From Conus ventricosus (taxonomy: Eukaryota > Mollusca > Gastropoda > Neogastropoda > Conidae), in contig CM031621.1 in assembly GCA_018398815.1 (NCBI GenBank), positions 1,253,806 through 1,317,805 on the forward strand: 64,000 nucleotides of DNA, in the 5' to 3' direction. Each line of letters opens with the position of its first letter. Position 1 is the stretch's first letter. This document shows, one piece after another, positions 31,171 to 46,100 of the stretch. The translations under genes were made by a program, and so were the position numbers. Under the pieces are notes generated by a model. That model was not told the origin of the DNA and did not search any database. It was given only the letters and a program-made list of their open reading frames with translations.

Positions 31171-34100
31171 CAAGCCTCACCACTGAGTGATGTCACCAGA
31201 CTCACCACATAGTGAATGTCACAGCCTCGTCAATGAGTGATGTCACAGCCTCACAAACTGAGTGATGTCACGGACCCACCAATGAGTGATGTCACAGCCT
31301 CACCAATGACAGTACACAGTGATGTCACCAGCCTCACCAATGACAGTCCACACAGTTGATGTCACAGCCTCACCAATAACCAGACCCACACCCCCCCCCC
31401 CGTGATGCTCACCAGCCTCAACCAATGACAGTCACACAGTGATGTCCACTGCCTCACAAGACAGTATCCACAGTTGATGTCTCAGCCTCACCAATGACAG
31501 TCCACATGATGTCACAGCCCTCACCAGAAACAGTCCACAGTGATGTCACTGCCTCACCAATGACAGTCCACTCAAGTGATGTCACAGCCTCACCAACGGA
31601 CAGTCACACAGTGATGTCACAGCCTCCACAGTGCAGTCCTCACAGTGATGTCACAGCCTCACCTCATATGTCAGTCCACAGTGATGTCACAGCCTCACAC
31701 ATGACAGTCCACAGTGATGTCACTGCTTCACAATGACAGTCCACAGGATGTCACAGCCTCACAATGACAGTCCTCAGTGATGTCTCGCCTCACAATGACC
31801 GTTCACTGTGATGTCACAGCATCCACAATGACAGTCCACAGTGATCGTCACTGCATCACCACTATGACCAGACCTACTCAGTGATGTCACAGCCTCACCA
31901 ATGACAGTCACACAGTGTGTCAAAGCCGCACAATGGACTAGACCAAAGTGTTGTCTCAGCCTCAACAATGGACAGTCCACAGTGATGTCACATGGCCTCA
32001 CAATGACAGCCACAGTGATGTCACAAGCCTCACCAATGACAGTCTACACAGTGATGTCACAGCCTCACCAATGACAGTCCACATAGGATGTTCTAAGCAT
32101 CACCAATGAGCGTCCTCAGTGATGTCACAGCCTTCACCAATGACAGTCCACACAGTGATATGTCACAGCCTCATCTATGACAGTCATACAGTGATGTCAC
32201 AGCCTCACCAAGAGTGATGGCGACTGCCTCACCAATGACAGTCCACAGTGATGTCACAGCCTCCAACATGGCCAGTCCACAGTGTATGTCACAGCCTTCA
32301 CCTATGACAGGTCCACCAGTGATGTCTCAGCCTCACTATGTACAGTACACAGTGATGTCACAGCCCTCCAATGACCAGACCACAGTGTCTGGCACAGCAC
32401 TCACGTATGTCGTCCTCAATCAGTGATGGTCACAGCCGCACCAATGGGGGGGACAGTCCACACAGTGAGTCACAGCCTCACCAAGGACCAGTCCACAGTG
32501 ATGTCACAGCCTCACCATGACAGTTCCACACAGTAATGTCACAGCTCACCAATGACAGTCACACAGTGATGTCACAGCCTCACCAACTGACAGTCCACAT
32601 AGTGATGTCAAAGCATCACCCCAATGACGTCCACAGTCGATTCACAGCCTCACCAATGTCAGTCCACAACAGTGATGTCACAGCCTCACCAATGACTGTC
32701 ACACAGTGATGTCATCAGCCTCACCAATGACAGTCACCACAGCAATGTCACAGCCCTCACCAATGACAGTCCACACTGTGATGTCACAGCCTCACCAAAG
32801 ACAGTCCACACAGTGATCTCACAGCCTCTCCTTTGACAGTCCTACACAGTGAGTCACAGCCTCAACTATGAGTGATGTCACAGGCATCACCAATGAGGTC
32901 CACTAGTGATGTCACAGCCTCACCAATGACAGTCTCAGTGATGTCACAGCCTCACCAATGGGACAGTCCACAGTGATGTAACGAACTCACCAAAGTCATA
33001 CACAGTGTTGTCACCGTCCTCACTATGACAGTCCACAGTGATGTCCCAGCTTCACCATTAAAAACAGTCCTCAGTGATGTCCTCAGCCTCACCAATGACA
33101 GTCCACTGTGTTGTCATCATCGCTCACCAAATATGCAGTCCACTGTGATATCCAGCCCTCACCCATGACAGTCCACAGTATGTCTCAGCCTCACCAGTGA
33201 CAGTCCACACAGTGATGTCACTGCCTCACCAATGACCAGTCCACACAGTGATGTCAATCAAAGCTCTACCAATGAAAGACCACGCAGTGATGTCACAGCC
33301 TCACCAATGACAGTACACTGTGATGTCACAGCCTTCAACAATGACAGGCCTCAGTGATGTCACAGACTCATCCTAGGACAGTCTACACTGTGTTGGTCTC
33401 AGCCTCACCAATGGGACAGTACACATTTGTGATGTCTTAAGCCTCACCAAGGACAGTCACAGTGATGTACACAGCCTCTCCAATGACAGTCCCCACAGTG
33501 AGGTCACAGCCTATTCTATGACAGTCCACAGTGATGTCACAGCTCTCAATGAGTGATGTCACAGCCTCACCAATGACAGTCCACAGTGTTGGTCACAGCC
33601 TCACCAATGACAGTCCACAGTGATGTCACGCTACCTATGACAGTCACACAGTGATGTTACAGCCTAACCAATGTCAGTCCACTCATGATGTCACGCTCAC
33701 CAATGACAGTCCACAGTGATGTCACAGCTCACGTATGACAGTTCCAACTGTGATGTCACAGCCTCACCAATGGACAGGTCCATCACAGTGATGTCAACAG
33801 GCCTCACCAATGACAGTCCACAGTGATGTCACAGCCTCACCATTGACAGTCCACCAGTGAGGTCACAGCCTCAAAGGACAGTCCACCACAGTGATAGTCA
33901 CAGGCCTCACCAATGACAGTCCTCATAGTGAGTCAAGCTTCACAATGACAGTCCACATTGTTGTCCTCTGCTCACCAAGGGACAGGCCTACATTGATGTC
34001 ACAGACTCACCAATGACAGTCCACACAGTGTATGGCACAGCCTCACCAATGACAGTCAACACAGCAATGTCACTGCCTCACCAATGACAGTCCACACAGT

Positions 34101-37100
34101 GATGTTCACAGCTACCATTGACAGTCCTCTCAGTGATCTCACAGCCTCAAATTTGACAGTCCACACAGTGATGTCTACTGAATCACACATGAGTGATGTA
34201 CAGCCTCACCAATGACAGTCCATCAGTGATGTCCAGCCTACAATGACAGTCGAAAGTGATGTCACAAGCCTTCACCAATGACGTCCTCAGTCATGTCACG
34301 ACTCCACCAAAGACAGTCCACAGTGATGTCACAGCCCTTCACCAATGACATTCCACACCAGAAATGTCACACGCCTCACCATTGACAGTCCACACAGTGT
34401 TAGTCCTGCCTCACAATGCACAGGCCCAGTCGATGTCACAGCTCACTCAATGACAGTTCCACAGTGATGTACAGCCTATACCTATGACCAGTCCACACAG
34501 TGATGTCACAGCCTCACCAATGACAGTCCACAGTGATGTCCAGCCTCCCAATGACTGTCCACATTGTATGGTCACAAGCCTCACCAATGGACTGTCCACA
34601 TAGTGAATGTCACAGGTCTCACCAATGACAGTCCACAGTGATGTTCCAGCCCTCACCTATGACAGTCCACACAGTGATGTCACTGCATCACCAATGTTAG
34701 TCCACAGGTGATGTCCTCAGCCTATCCATTGGACTAGTCCACAGAGATCTCACAGCCTCACAATGACAGTCCACACAGTGATGTCACAGCCTCACAATTG
34801 GTCAGTCCACACGTGATGTCACAGCTTCACAAATGACAGTCAACAGTGATGTCACAGCATACCAAGATCAGTCTATCACAGTGATGTACAGGCCCGCACC
34901 AATGACCGTCACAGTTCTAGTTGTTGTCAAAGCCTCACCAAGACTGTCACAGGGATGTCACTGCCTCACCAATGACAGGTCCAAACTGTGATGTCACAGC
35001 CTCTTCTTTGCAGTCCTCTGTGATGTCACCGCCTCAACAATGAGTGATTCACAGCCTCACCAATGACAGTCAACACTGTGATGTCACAGCCTCACCACAA
35101 TGACTGTCCACAGTGATGTCACAGAATCCTTTGTCAGTCCACAACACGTGAATGTCAACTGCCTCTCCAATGACAGTCCCACACAGTGTGATTGTCAAGC
35201 TCACCAATGACAGTCCCAGTGATGTCCTCCTCTCGTATGACAGTCCACACAGTGAGGTCCAGCCGCACCTATGACAGTCCACACGTGATGTCACAGCCTC
35301 TCCAATGACGTCCACTGTGATGTCACAGCCTCCAATGGCAGTCCACACAGTGATGTACAGCCTCACCAATGACAGTCCACACGTGATGTCACAGCTCACC
35401 TATGACAGTTCCACATAGTGTGGTCAAAGCATCACCAATGACGTCCACAGTGATGTCACAGCCGCACCTTGGACTGTCCACACAGTGATGTCACATAGCC
35501 TCACATAGGACAGTCCACCACAGTGATGTCACAGCCTCACCAATGACGTCCACACAGTATGCTCACAGCCTCACCAATGACAGTCACACAGTGATGTCAC
35601 AGCCTCACAATGCGTCACACAGTGATGTCACCAGTCTCCTATGGACTGTCCACACATGTGATTGTCACAGCCTCACCAATTTGAGTGATGTCACAGCTCT
35701 CCAATGACACGTCACAGTGATGTCAACAGGCTCACCAATCGACATGCAACAGTGATGTCTACAGCCACACCAATGACAGTCCCAGTGGATGTCACGGAAC
35801 CTCACCAAAGTCAGGTTCCACAGTGATGGTCACAGCCTCACCAATGACAGTCCACCACCGTGAATGTACACAGCCTCCAATGACAGTCCACACTGTGATG
35901 TCTCTGCCTCACCAATGCCAGTCTCAGTGATGTCACAGCCTCAACCAATGACAGTCCACAGTGATGTCACAGCCTCAACTATGACAGGTCCCATCACAGT
36001 GATGTCACAGCCTCACCAATGACAGTCCACAGTGATGTCACAGCCTCACCTAGATGTCCACACAGTGATGTCACAGCCTCACCATGACAGTCAAACAAGT
36101 GATGTCACAGCTCACCAATGACCGTCCACAGTTGATGTCACCGCCTCACCTATGACAGTTCACCAGTGATGTCACTAGCCTCACCAATTGGCAGGTCCAC
36201 TGTGGATGTCACAGCCTACCTATGAGAGTCCACACAGGAAGTCACAGCCTCACCAATGACAGCCACATGTGATGTCTCAGCCTCACCTATGGACAGTCAC
36301 ACAGTGTGATGTTACAGCTCACCAATTGACAGTCCACAGTGATGTCTCAGCCTTACCTTTGACAGTCACAGTGATGTCACCAGCCTCACCAATGACAGTC
36401 ACACGTGATGTCACAGCCTCACATGTGGACAGTCCACAGTGATGGGGCACCGCCTCACAATGACAGTCAAACTGTGATGTCCAGCCTCACCAATGACAGT
36501 CCACACAGTGATGTATCACAGCTCACCAAATGTACAGTCCACAGTGATGTAACAGCTCACACAATGACAGTCTACACAGTGATGTCCACAGGCCTCACCA
36601 ATGACAGTCCACACAGTGATGTACAGCCGCAGCAATGACAGTCCACAGTGATGTCACAGCCCCACCAATGACAGTCACACAGTGATGTCACCAGCTCACA
36701 CAATGAAGTCCACACAGTGATGTCACTCTCACCATGACAGTTCCACAGTGATGGCTCTGACCTCACATTGCAAGTCCTCAGTGATGTCACTGCATCACAT
36801 GAAGTCCTGTGTGTACAGCCTCACAATGAGTGAGTCCACAGCCTCACCAATGAGTGAGGTACAGCCTCCCAGTGACAGTTGTACAGTGATGTCACAGCCT
36901 CACCAGTGACAGTCCACAGTGATGTCACAGCCTCACCCAATGACAGTCCACTCAGTGATGTCACAGCCTCACAGTGTCAGTGTTACAGTGATATGTCACA
37001 GCATCACCAATGACAGGCCACAGTGATGTCACAGCCCTCACCAATGACTGGGGTCCAACAGTTGATGTTCACAGCATCACCAATGGACTGTCACACAGTG

Positions 37101-40100
37101 ATGTCACCAGCCTCACTTTGACAGTCCACAGTGATGTCACAGCCTCACCAATGACGTTCACACAGTGATGTCACAGCCTCACAATGACAGTCACACAGTG
37201 ATGTCTCAGTCTCTCAAATGGACAGTCCTCAGTGATGTTACTGCCTCACGATGGACAGCAGTCACACAGTGATGTCACCAGCTACACCTATGATAGTCCA
37301 CAGTGATGTCACAGCCTCACCATTGCCCAGTCCACAGTGATCTCAACAGCTTCACAAATGACAGTCCACAGTGGATGTTCACAGCTCACCATGACAGTCT
37401 ACACAGTGATGTCACAGCCTCACAACATGTCAGTCCATAGTGTTGTCAAAAGCACTCACCTATGACAGCCACGTGTTGTCCACAGCCTCACCAATGACAG
37501 TCCACCCCAGTGATGTCACAGCCATCATCTATGACAGTCCACAGTGATGTTCACAGCCTAACCAATGAGTTGATGTCACAAGCTCACAATGACAGTCCAC
37601 CAGTGATGTCCTCAGCTCACCAATGACAGTCCACAGTGATGTCACAGTCCCTCACTCATGACAGTCCACACAGTGATTGTCACAGCTCCACCAATGACCA
37701 GTCCACACAGTGATGTCACAGCCCTCAACAATGACAGTCCACAGTGATGTCTCTGCCTCACGTTTATATGACAGTCCACCACAGTGATGTCACAAGCCGC
37801 ACCTATGACCAGTCACACAGTGATGTCACAGACTCTCCAATGACTGTCCACAGTGATGTCAAAGCCTCACCAATGACAGTCCAACACAGTGATGTAAAGC
37901 CTCACCCGTGACAGTCCACACAGTGATGTAACTGCCTCACCAATGACAGTCCACATAGTGATGTCAAAGCATCACCAATGAAAGTCCACAGTGATGTCAC
38001 AGCCTCACCAATGACAGTCCACACAGTGATGTCACTGCCTACCAATGACGTCCACCCAGTGGATGTCACAGCCTCACACATTGGACAGTCCACACAGTAA
38101 TGTCCACGCCTCACAATGACGTCCACACAGTGATGTCACAGCCTCACAATGACAGTAACACAGTGATGTCACAGCCTCACCTATGACAGTCCACACAGTG
38201 ATGGTTCTCACAGCCTCACCAATGAGTGATGTCACAGCCTCCCAATGCCGTCCACAGTGATGTCTCAGCTCACCAATGACGTCCACAGTGATGTCCGCCC
38301 TCCCAATGACACGTCCACAGTGATGTCACGACTCACCAAAGACAGTCCACAGTGATGTCACAGCCTCACAATGAAGTCCACACAGTGATGTCACAGCCTC
38401 ACCAATGACAGTCACACTGTGAATGTCACAGCCTCACCATGAAAGTTCCACATAGTGATGTCAAAGCAATCACCTATGGACAGTCCCACAAGTGATGTCA
38501 AGCCTCACCAAGACAGTCCACCAGTGATGTCACAGCCTCACCAATGAACAGTCCACACAGTGATGTCACAGCTCACCAATGACAGTCACCAGTATGGTCA
38601 CAGCCTCACCAATGACAGTCCACAGTGAGGTCAAGCCTCCAATGAAAGTCCACACAGTGATGGTCACAGCCTCTCTATGACCGTCACACAGTGATGTCTC
38701 AGACTCACAATGAGTGATGTCACAGCCTCACCAATGACAGTCCACAGTGATGTCACAGCCTCACCAATGACGTACACAGTGCTGTTCACAGCCTCACCAA
38801 TGACAGTCACTGTGATGTCTCGACTCACCAAAGACAGTCCACCGTGATGTCACAGCTCACCAATGGGACAGCCACACAGTTAAATGTCCATCCTCACCAA
38901 TGACTGTCCAACAGTGTTGTCACTGCGTCACCAAGGACCAGTCACAGTGATGTCACTGCCTCACCCAAATGACAGTCACAGTGATGTCACAGCTCACCTA
39001 TGACAGTCCACACAGGGATGTCACAGGCCTCACAATGTCAGTCCACAGTGATGTCACAGCCTCACCAATGACAGTCCACAGTGATGTCACAGCCTCACCA
39101 ATGCCAGTCCACACGTGATGTCCACAGTCTCACCAATGACAGTCACAGTGATGTTAACAGCCTCACCTATGACAGTCCACACAGTGATTGTCTCAGCCTA
39201 ACAATGATAGTCCACAGTGATGTCACAGCCTCACAATGACAGTCCACAGTGATCTCACAGCCTCACAATGCACAGTCCACACAGTGATGTCACAGCCTCA
39301 CCAATGACAGTCCACACAGTGATGTCACAGCCACCCCCCCCCCCCCCCACCCCCCCTCACAAATGACAGTCCACAGTGATGTCACAGCTCACCAATGACA
39401 GTCTCACAGTGATGTCACAGCATCACCAATGACAGTCCACTAGTGTGTCAAGCCTCACAATGACAGTCCACAGTGATGTCACTGCTCTCCTATGACAGTC
39501 AACAGTGATGTCACGCCTCATCTTGGCCTGTCCACAGTGATGTCTCTGCCTCACAAATGAGTGATGTCAAAGCATCACCTATGACAGTCCACAGTGATTC
39601 ACAGCCTCACCAATGGGGACTGTCCACAGTGATGTCTACTGGCCTCACCTCTGACAGTCCACAAAGTGATGTCACAGCCTCACCAATGACTAGTCCACAC
39701 AGTGATGTCACAGCTCACCCAATGACAGTCCACGTGATGTCACAAGCTCCACGTATGACAGTCCACACAGTGTTGTCACAGCCGCACCTATGACAGTCCA
39801 CACAGTGTTGTCACCAGCATCTCCAATGACAGTCCCACAGTGACGTCACTGCTCAACAATGACAGTCACACAGTGTTGTCACAGCCTCACCATGACTGTC
39901 CACCAGCTGATGTCCCAGCCTCACCAATGACAGTTCCACATAGTGATGTCAAAGCTTTCACAATTGGACTGTCCACAGTGATGTCACAGTCATCCAATGA
40001 CAGTCCACACGTGATGTCACAGCCTCACAAATGACATGTCCACACAAGTGATGTCACAGCTCACCAATGGACAGTCCATCCCACAGTAATGTCACACGTC

Positions 40101-43100
40101 ACCAATGACTGTCCACACTGTGATGTCACTGCCTCACCATTGACAGTCCACACAGTGAATGTCACAGCCTATCTATGTCAGTCCACCAGTGTTGTCACAG
40201 GCCTCACCCAATGTGTGATGTCACAGCCCACCAATGGCAGTCCACTGTGATGGCACAGCTCACCAATGACAGTCACAGTGATGTCACAGCCTCTCCTATG
40301 GGACAGGTCCACACAGTGATGTCACAGCCTCAACCATATGACAGTCACAATGTGATTGTCACAGCCTCTCCAAATGACAGTCCCCACAGTGATGTCACAG
40401 CCTCACGTATGACTGTCCAACAGGGATGTCACAGCCTCAAAAATGTCAGTCCACACTGTGTGTCCACTGACTCACAATGACAGTCCACACTGTGATGTCA
40501 AAGCCTCACCAATGACGACAACAGTGTTGTCAACAAGCCCTCACCATTGACAGTCCACCAGTGATGTCACAGCCCTCACCAATGGACAGTCCACAGTGAT
40601 GTCACAGTCATACCACCAATGTCAGTCTACACAGTGATGTCACAGCCTCAACCATGACAGTCCACATGTGATGTCAAAGCCTCACAATGATCAGTCCACA
40701 GTGATGTCACAGGCTCACCAATGACAGTCCTCACATTGTTGTCAAAGCCTCTCTTGCAGTCACTGTGGATGTCACAGCTCACCAATGAGTGATGTCACAG
40801 CCTCACCCAATGCCCCCCCCCCCCCATGTCCACATTGTGGTCACAGCTTCCAATGACAAGTATCAGTGATGTTCACAGCCTCACCTATGACCAGTCCACA
40901 CAGTGATGTCACTGCATCACCAATGACAGTCCACACAGTATGTCACAGCTCCACCATTGGACAGTCCACAGTGATGTCACAGCCTCACGTATGACAAGTC
41001 CACACTGTGATGTCACAGCCTCAACAATGACAGTCACTCCAGTGATGTCACAGCCTCACCAAATGACTCAGTCCACAGTGATGTCACAGCTATCTCATGA
41101 CAGTCCACCACAGTGATGTCACAGCCTCACAATGACAGTCAACACAGTGAGTCACAGCCTCCCCCAACCAATGACAGTCCACATTGTGATGTCAAAGCAT
41201 CACCATATGGACAGTCCAACAGTGATGTCACGCCTCACAATGGACAGTCCACACAGTGATGTACAGCCTCACCTATGCAGTCCACACCAGTGATGTCACA
41301 GCCTCACCAATTGACAGTCCACACAGCAATTGTCACAGCCTCACAATGACAGTCCTCACAGGGATGTCACAAGCCGCACCAATGTCAGTCCACACGTGAT
41401 CTCACAGCCTCACCTATGACAGTCCACACAGTGATGTCACAGCCTCAACATGTGTGTTGTCACCAGCCTCACCAATGACATCACAGTATGTCACCAGCCC
41501 TCACCATTGACAGTCCACTGTGAGGTCACAGCCTCACCATTGAAAGCTCCACAGGGATGTCACGACACCTTTTCCCCCACACAAAAGACAGTCCACAGTG
41601 TTGTCACAGCCTCACCATTGACAGTCCACAGTGATGTCTACAGCTTCAACCAATAAAACAGTCCACAGTTGATGTCTCAGCCTCTACCAATGACAGTCTC
41701 ACGGGTTGTCACAGCCTCACCAATGACAGTCACTGTGATGTCACAGCCTACCAATGACAGCTCACTGTGATGTCACAGAACTCACCTATGGACATGTCCC
41801 ACAGGTGATGTCAAATGCTCCACCAATGAACAGACCACAGTGATGTCACTGCCTAACCATTGGACTGTCCACAGTGATGTCACAGGCCCCTATGACAGTC
41901 CACAGTGATGTTCACAGCCTCACCAATGTACGTCTACACTAGGGAGTGTCACCAGCCTCACCAATGACAGTCCTCATAGTGATGTCAACGCCTCACCAAT
42001 GGAAGTCAACAGTGATGTCACAGCCTCACCCAATGACAGTCCACACAGGATGTCACAGCCATCTTTGACAGTCACAGTGATGTCACAGCCTCACCAATGT
42101 TTGATGTCTCTGCCTCATCTATGACAGTCCACAGTGATGTCACAGCCTACCAATGGACAGTCAACAGTGATGTCACAGCCTCACTATGAAGTCCACACAG
42201 TGATGTCACACGCCCTCACAATGGACAGTCCAACAGTGATTGGTCACAGCTCCACCAATGGACTGTCCACCGTGATTTTTTTGTCACAGCCTCTCGTATG
42301 ACAGTCCAAAGTGATGTCACAGCTCACAATGACAGTCCAACAGTGATGTCACCCTCCCCATTGACACGTCACAGTGATGTCACAGCCTCACATTGACAGT
42401 ACACACAGTGATGTCCACAGCTCACTCGACAGTCCACAAGTGATGTCAACAGCCTCACCAATGACAGTCCCCATAGTGATGTCAAAGCATCCACATATGA
42501 CAGTTCCACAGTGATGTCACAGCCTCACCAATGACAGTCCCACCCCAGTGATGTCACAGCTCACCAATGACAGTCCACTCAGTGATGTCACAGCCCTCAC
42601 AAATGACAGTCCACACTGCACTGTTCTCCAGCCTCACCAAAGACAGTCCAACAGTGATGTCACAGCTCACAATGACTGTCCACACAGTGATCTCCAGCCT
42701 CACTATGACATGTCCACCAGGGATGTCACAGCTCACCTATGAGTGATGTCACAGCTCACCAATGACAGTCCCAGTGATGTCACAAGCACTCAATGACCGT
42801 CCCAAAGTGATGTCACAGCCTCTCCTAATGACAGTCCAGTTAGTCAGTCCTACCAAAGACAGTCACCAGTGATGTCACAGCCTCAACATTGACAGTCCAC
42901 CAGGATGGCACAGCCTCACCAATGAGTCCAACAGTGATGTCACAGCCTCACCAATGACAGGCCACAGTGATGTCACAGCCTCACAATGACAGTCCACAGT
43001 GATGTCACAGCCTCAACTATGACAGTTCACACTGTGATGTCTCTGCCTCTCCATTGACAGTCCACCAGTGATGTCCACTGCATCACACTGACAGTCCACA

Positions 43101-46100
43101 TTGATGGCACTGCCTCACCAATGACAGTCTCCACATAGTGGATGTCACTGTCTCTCCAATGGACAGTCCACAGTGTTGTTACTGCCTCATTACTGTGACT
43201 GTCCACACAGTGATGTCACAGCCTCACCAATGATAGTCCACAGTGATGTCACTAGCCTCACCAATGACAGTCCACATGTGTCACAGCAGCACCAATGACA
43301 GTACACACTGTGATGTCACTAGCCCTCACAATGACAGTCACACAGTGATGTACAGCCTCCACAAATGTAGTCACAGTGATGTCACAGCATCACCATGGAC
43401 AGTATTCACTGTGATGTCACGCCTAACCTATGACAGTCCCACTTAGTGTTGTCAAAGCCTCACCAATGACAGTTCCACAGTGATGGCACAGCCTCACAAT
43501 GACAGTCCCACACTGTGAGTCACAGCCTCATCTATGTCAGTCCACAGTGATGTCACAGCCTCACCAATGTGTGATGTTCACAGCCTCACACAATGACCAG
43601 TCACAGTGTGTGTCAACAGGCCCTCACCATTGGACAGTCAACAGTGATGTTCACGAATTCCCCTTTATGACAGTCCACACAGTGATGTCACAGCCTCACC
43701 CAGACAGTCCTCACTGTGTGTCACAGCCTCACCTTTGACAGTCTCAGAGCGATGTCACAGGCCTCACGTATCTTTGACAGTCCACACAGTGATGTCACAG
43801 CCCGAACCTATGACAGTCCACACAGTGATTGTCAACAGCCACAGACCAATGACAGTCACAGTGAGTCCAAGCCTAACCCAATGACAGTCAACACAGTAGA
43901 TGTCACAGCTCACATTGCAGTAACAGTGATGTCACAGCCTCACCAATGACGTCCACATAGTGTGTCAAAGTTACCAATGACAGTCCACAGTGATGTCACA
44001 GCCTCACCAAATGACAGTCACACAGTGTGTCTGGACAGCCGCACAAATGACAGTCACACAGTGATGTCACAGCTCACCATGAAGTCCACACGTAATGTCA
44101 CAGCTCACCAATGACGTCCACACAGTGTGTCACGCCTCACCTATGACAGTCCACACTAGTGATGTCACTGCCTACATGACCGTCAACTCAGGTGATGTCA
44201 CAGCCTCACCAATGAGTGATGTCACAGCATCACCATTGACAGTCTCAGTGATGTAACCGCCTCACCATGACTGTCAACTGTGATGTCACAGCCTTACCAA
44301 TGACAGTCCACAGTGATGTCAAGACCTCACAGTACAGTCACAGTGATTGTCACAGGCCTACCAATGACAGTCCACACAGTAATGTCACAGCCTCACCAAT
44401 GACGTCCTCACAGTGATGTCACTGCCTCACCAATGGAAGTCCACAGTGATGTCACAGCTCACAATGATCAGTCCAAAGTGGATGTAACAGCCTCAACTAT
44501 GACAGTCCACAGTGATGTACAGGCCTCACCAATGGACAGTCCAGTGATGTCAGCTACCTTATGACAGTCCTCACAGTGATGTCACAGCTCACCAATGGAC
44601 AGTCAACTGTGTTGTCACAGGCTCACAATGAAGTCCACAGTGGATGCACAGCGCACTTTGACAGGTTCACAACTGTGATGTCCACCCTCACCATTGACAG
44701 TCCACAGTGATGTCACAAGCCTACCTATGAGAGTCCAACAGTTTGATGTCACAGCCTCACCTTGAAGTCACAGTGTTGTCACAGCCTACTTGACAGTCCA
44801 CACAGTGATGTTACAGACTCACAATGAACAGTCCACAGTGATGTCAAAGCATTACCTATGTCGTCCACAGTGTGATGTCACTGCTCACCTTGACAGTCCA
44901 CACAGTGATGTCACGCTCACCAATGAAGTCACAGTGATGTCACAGTCCTCACCATATGGTCAGGTCTCACAGTGATGTCACAGCTCACCAAGCAGTACAC
45001 AGTGATGTCAGCTCACCACTGCACAGTCCCCAGTGATGTCACAGCCTCACCAGGGACCAGTTCCATCACAGTGATGTTCACAGCTCACATTGACTGTCTA
45101 CACAGTGATGGCACAGCTCAGAATGAGTCACAGTGTTGTCTCAGACCACCAATGACAGTCACACAGTGATGTAAGCATCTCCATGTGACAGTCACACAGT
45201 GATGCACAGCCCACCAATGTCAGTTCACAGTGATGTCAAGCTCACAATGACAGTCCACAGTGATGTACAGCTTCAATGACAGTTCCACAGTGTTGTCACA
45301 GCCTCACAATGAGTGATGTCACAGCCTTCACCAATGTGTGATGTCACAGTCACAGTGGACAGTGTACAGTTGATAGTCGCAGCCTCACCAGTGAAGTCAC
45401 AAGTGATGTCACTGCTCCCAATGACAGTCCACAACCAGTGATTGTCACAGCCTCACAGTGACAGTGTACAGTGATTGTCACAGCCTTCACCAATGACAGT
45501 CCCACAGTGGATGTCACAGGCTCATCCAATGACAGTCCAACAGTGATGTCCCAGCTCACAATGACAGTCCAACAGTGATGTCCTCTGCTCAACAATGGAC
45601 AGTCAAGTGATGTCACAGCTCACAATGGTCGGGTTCCACGTGATGTCACAGCCTCACCATTGACAGCTACACAGTGCTGCTCAAGTCTCACCAATGACAG
45701 TCCACAGTGATGTTACAGCCTCACCTATGGACAGTCAACAGTGATGTCTCTGCCTCACCAAGGTTTGTCAACAGTGATGTCACAGCCTCACCAATGACAG
45801 TCCACAGTGATCTACCAGCTTCACAAATGACAGTCCACAGTGATGTCACAGCCACCAAATGACAGTTACATACAGTGATGTCACAGCCTCCCAATGACAG
45901 TCCAATAGTTGAGTATATGGCCGCACCTGAAGGTCCCACAGTCTTGTCACAGCCTCAACAATGCCAGTCCACACAGTTGTGATGTCACCCAGCCTCATCT
46001 ATGTCAGTCCACAGTGATGTCACAGCCTCACCATTGAGTGATGTACAGCCTCACAATGACAGTCCACAGTGATGTCCCAGCCTCACAATGACAGTCCACA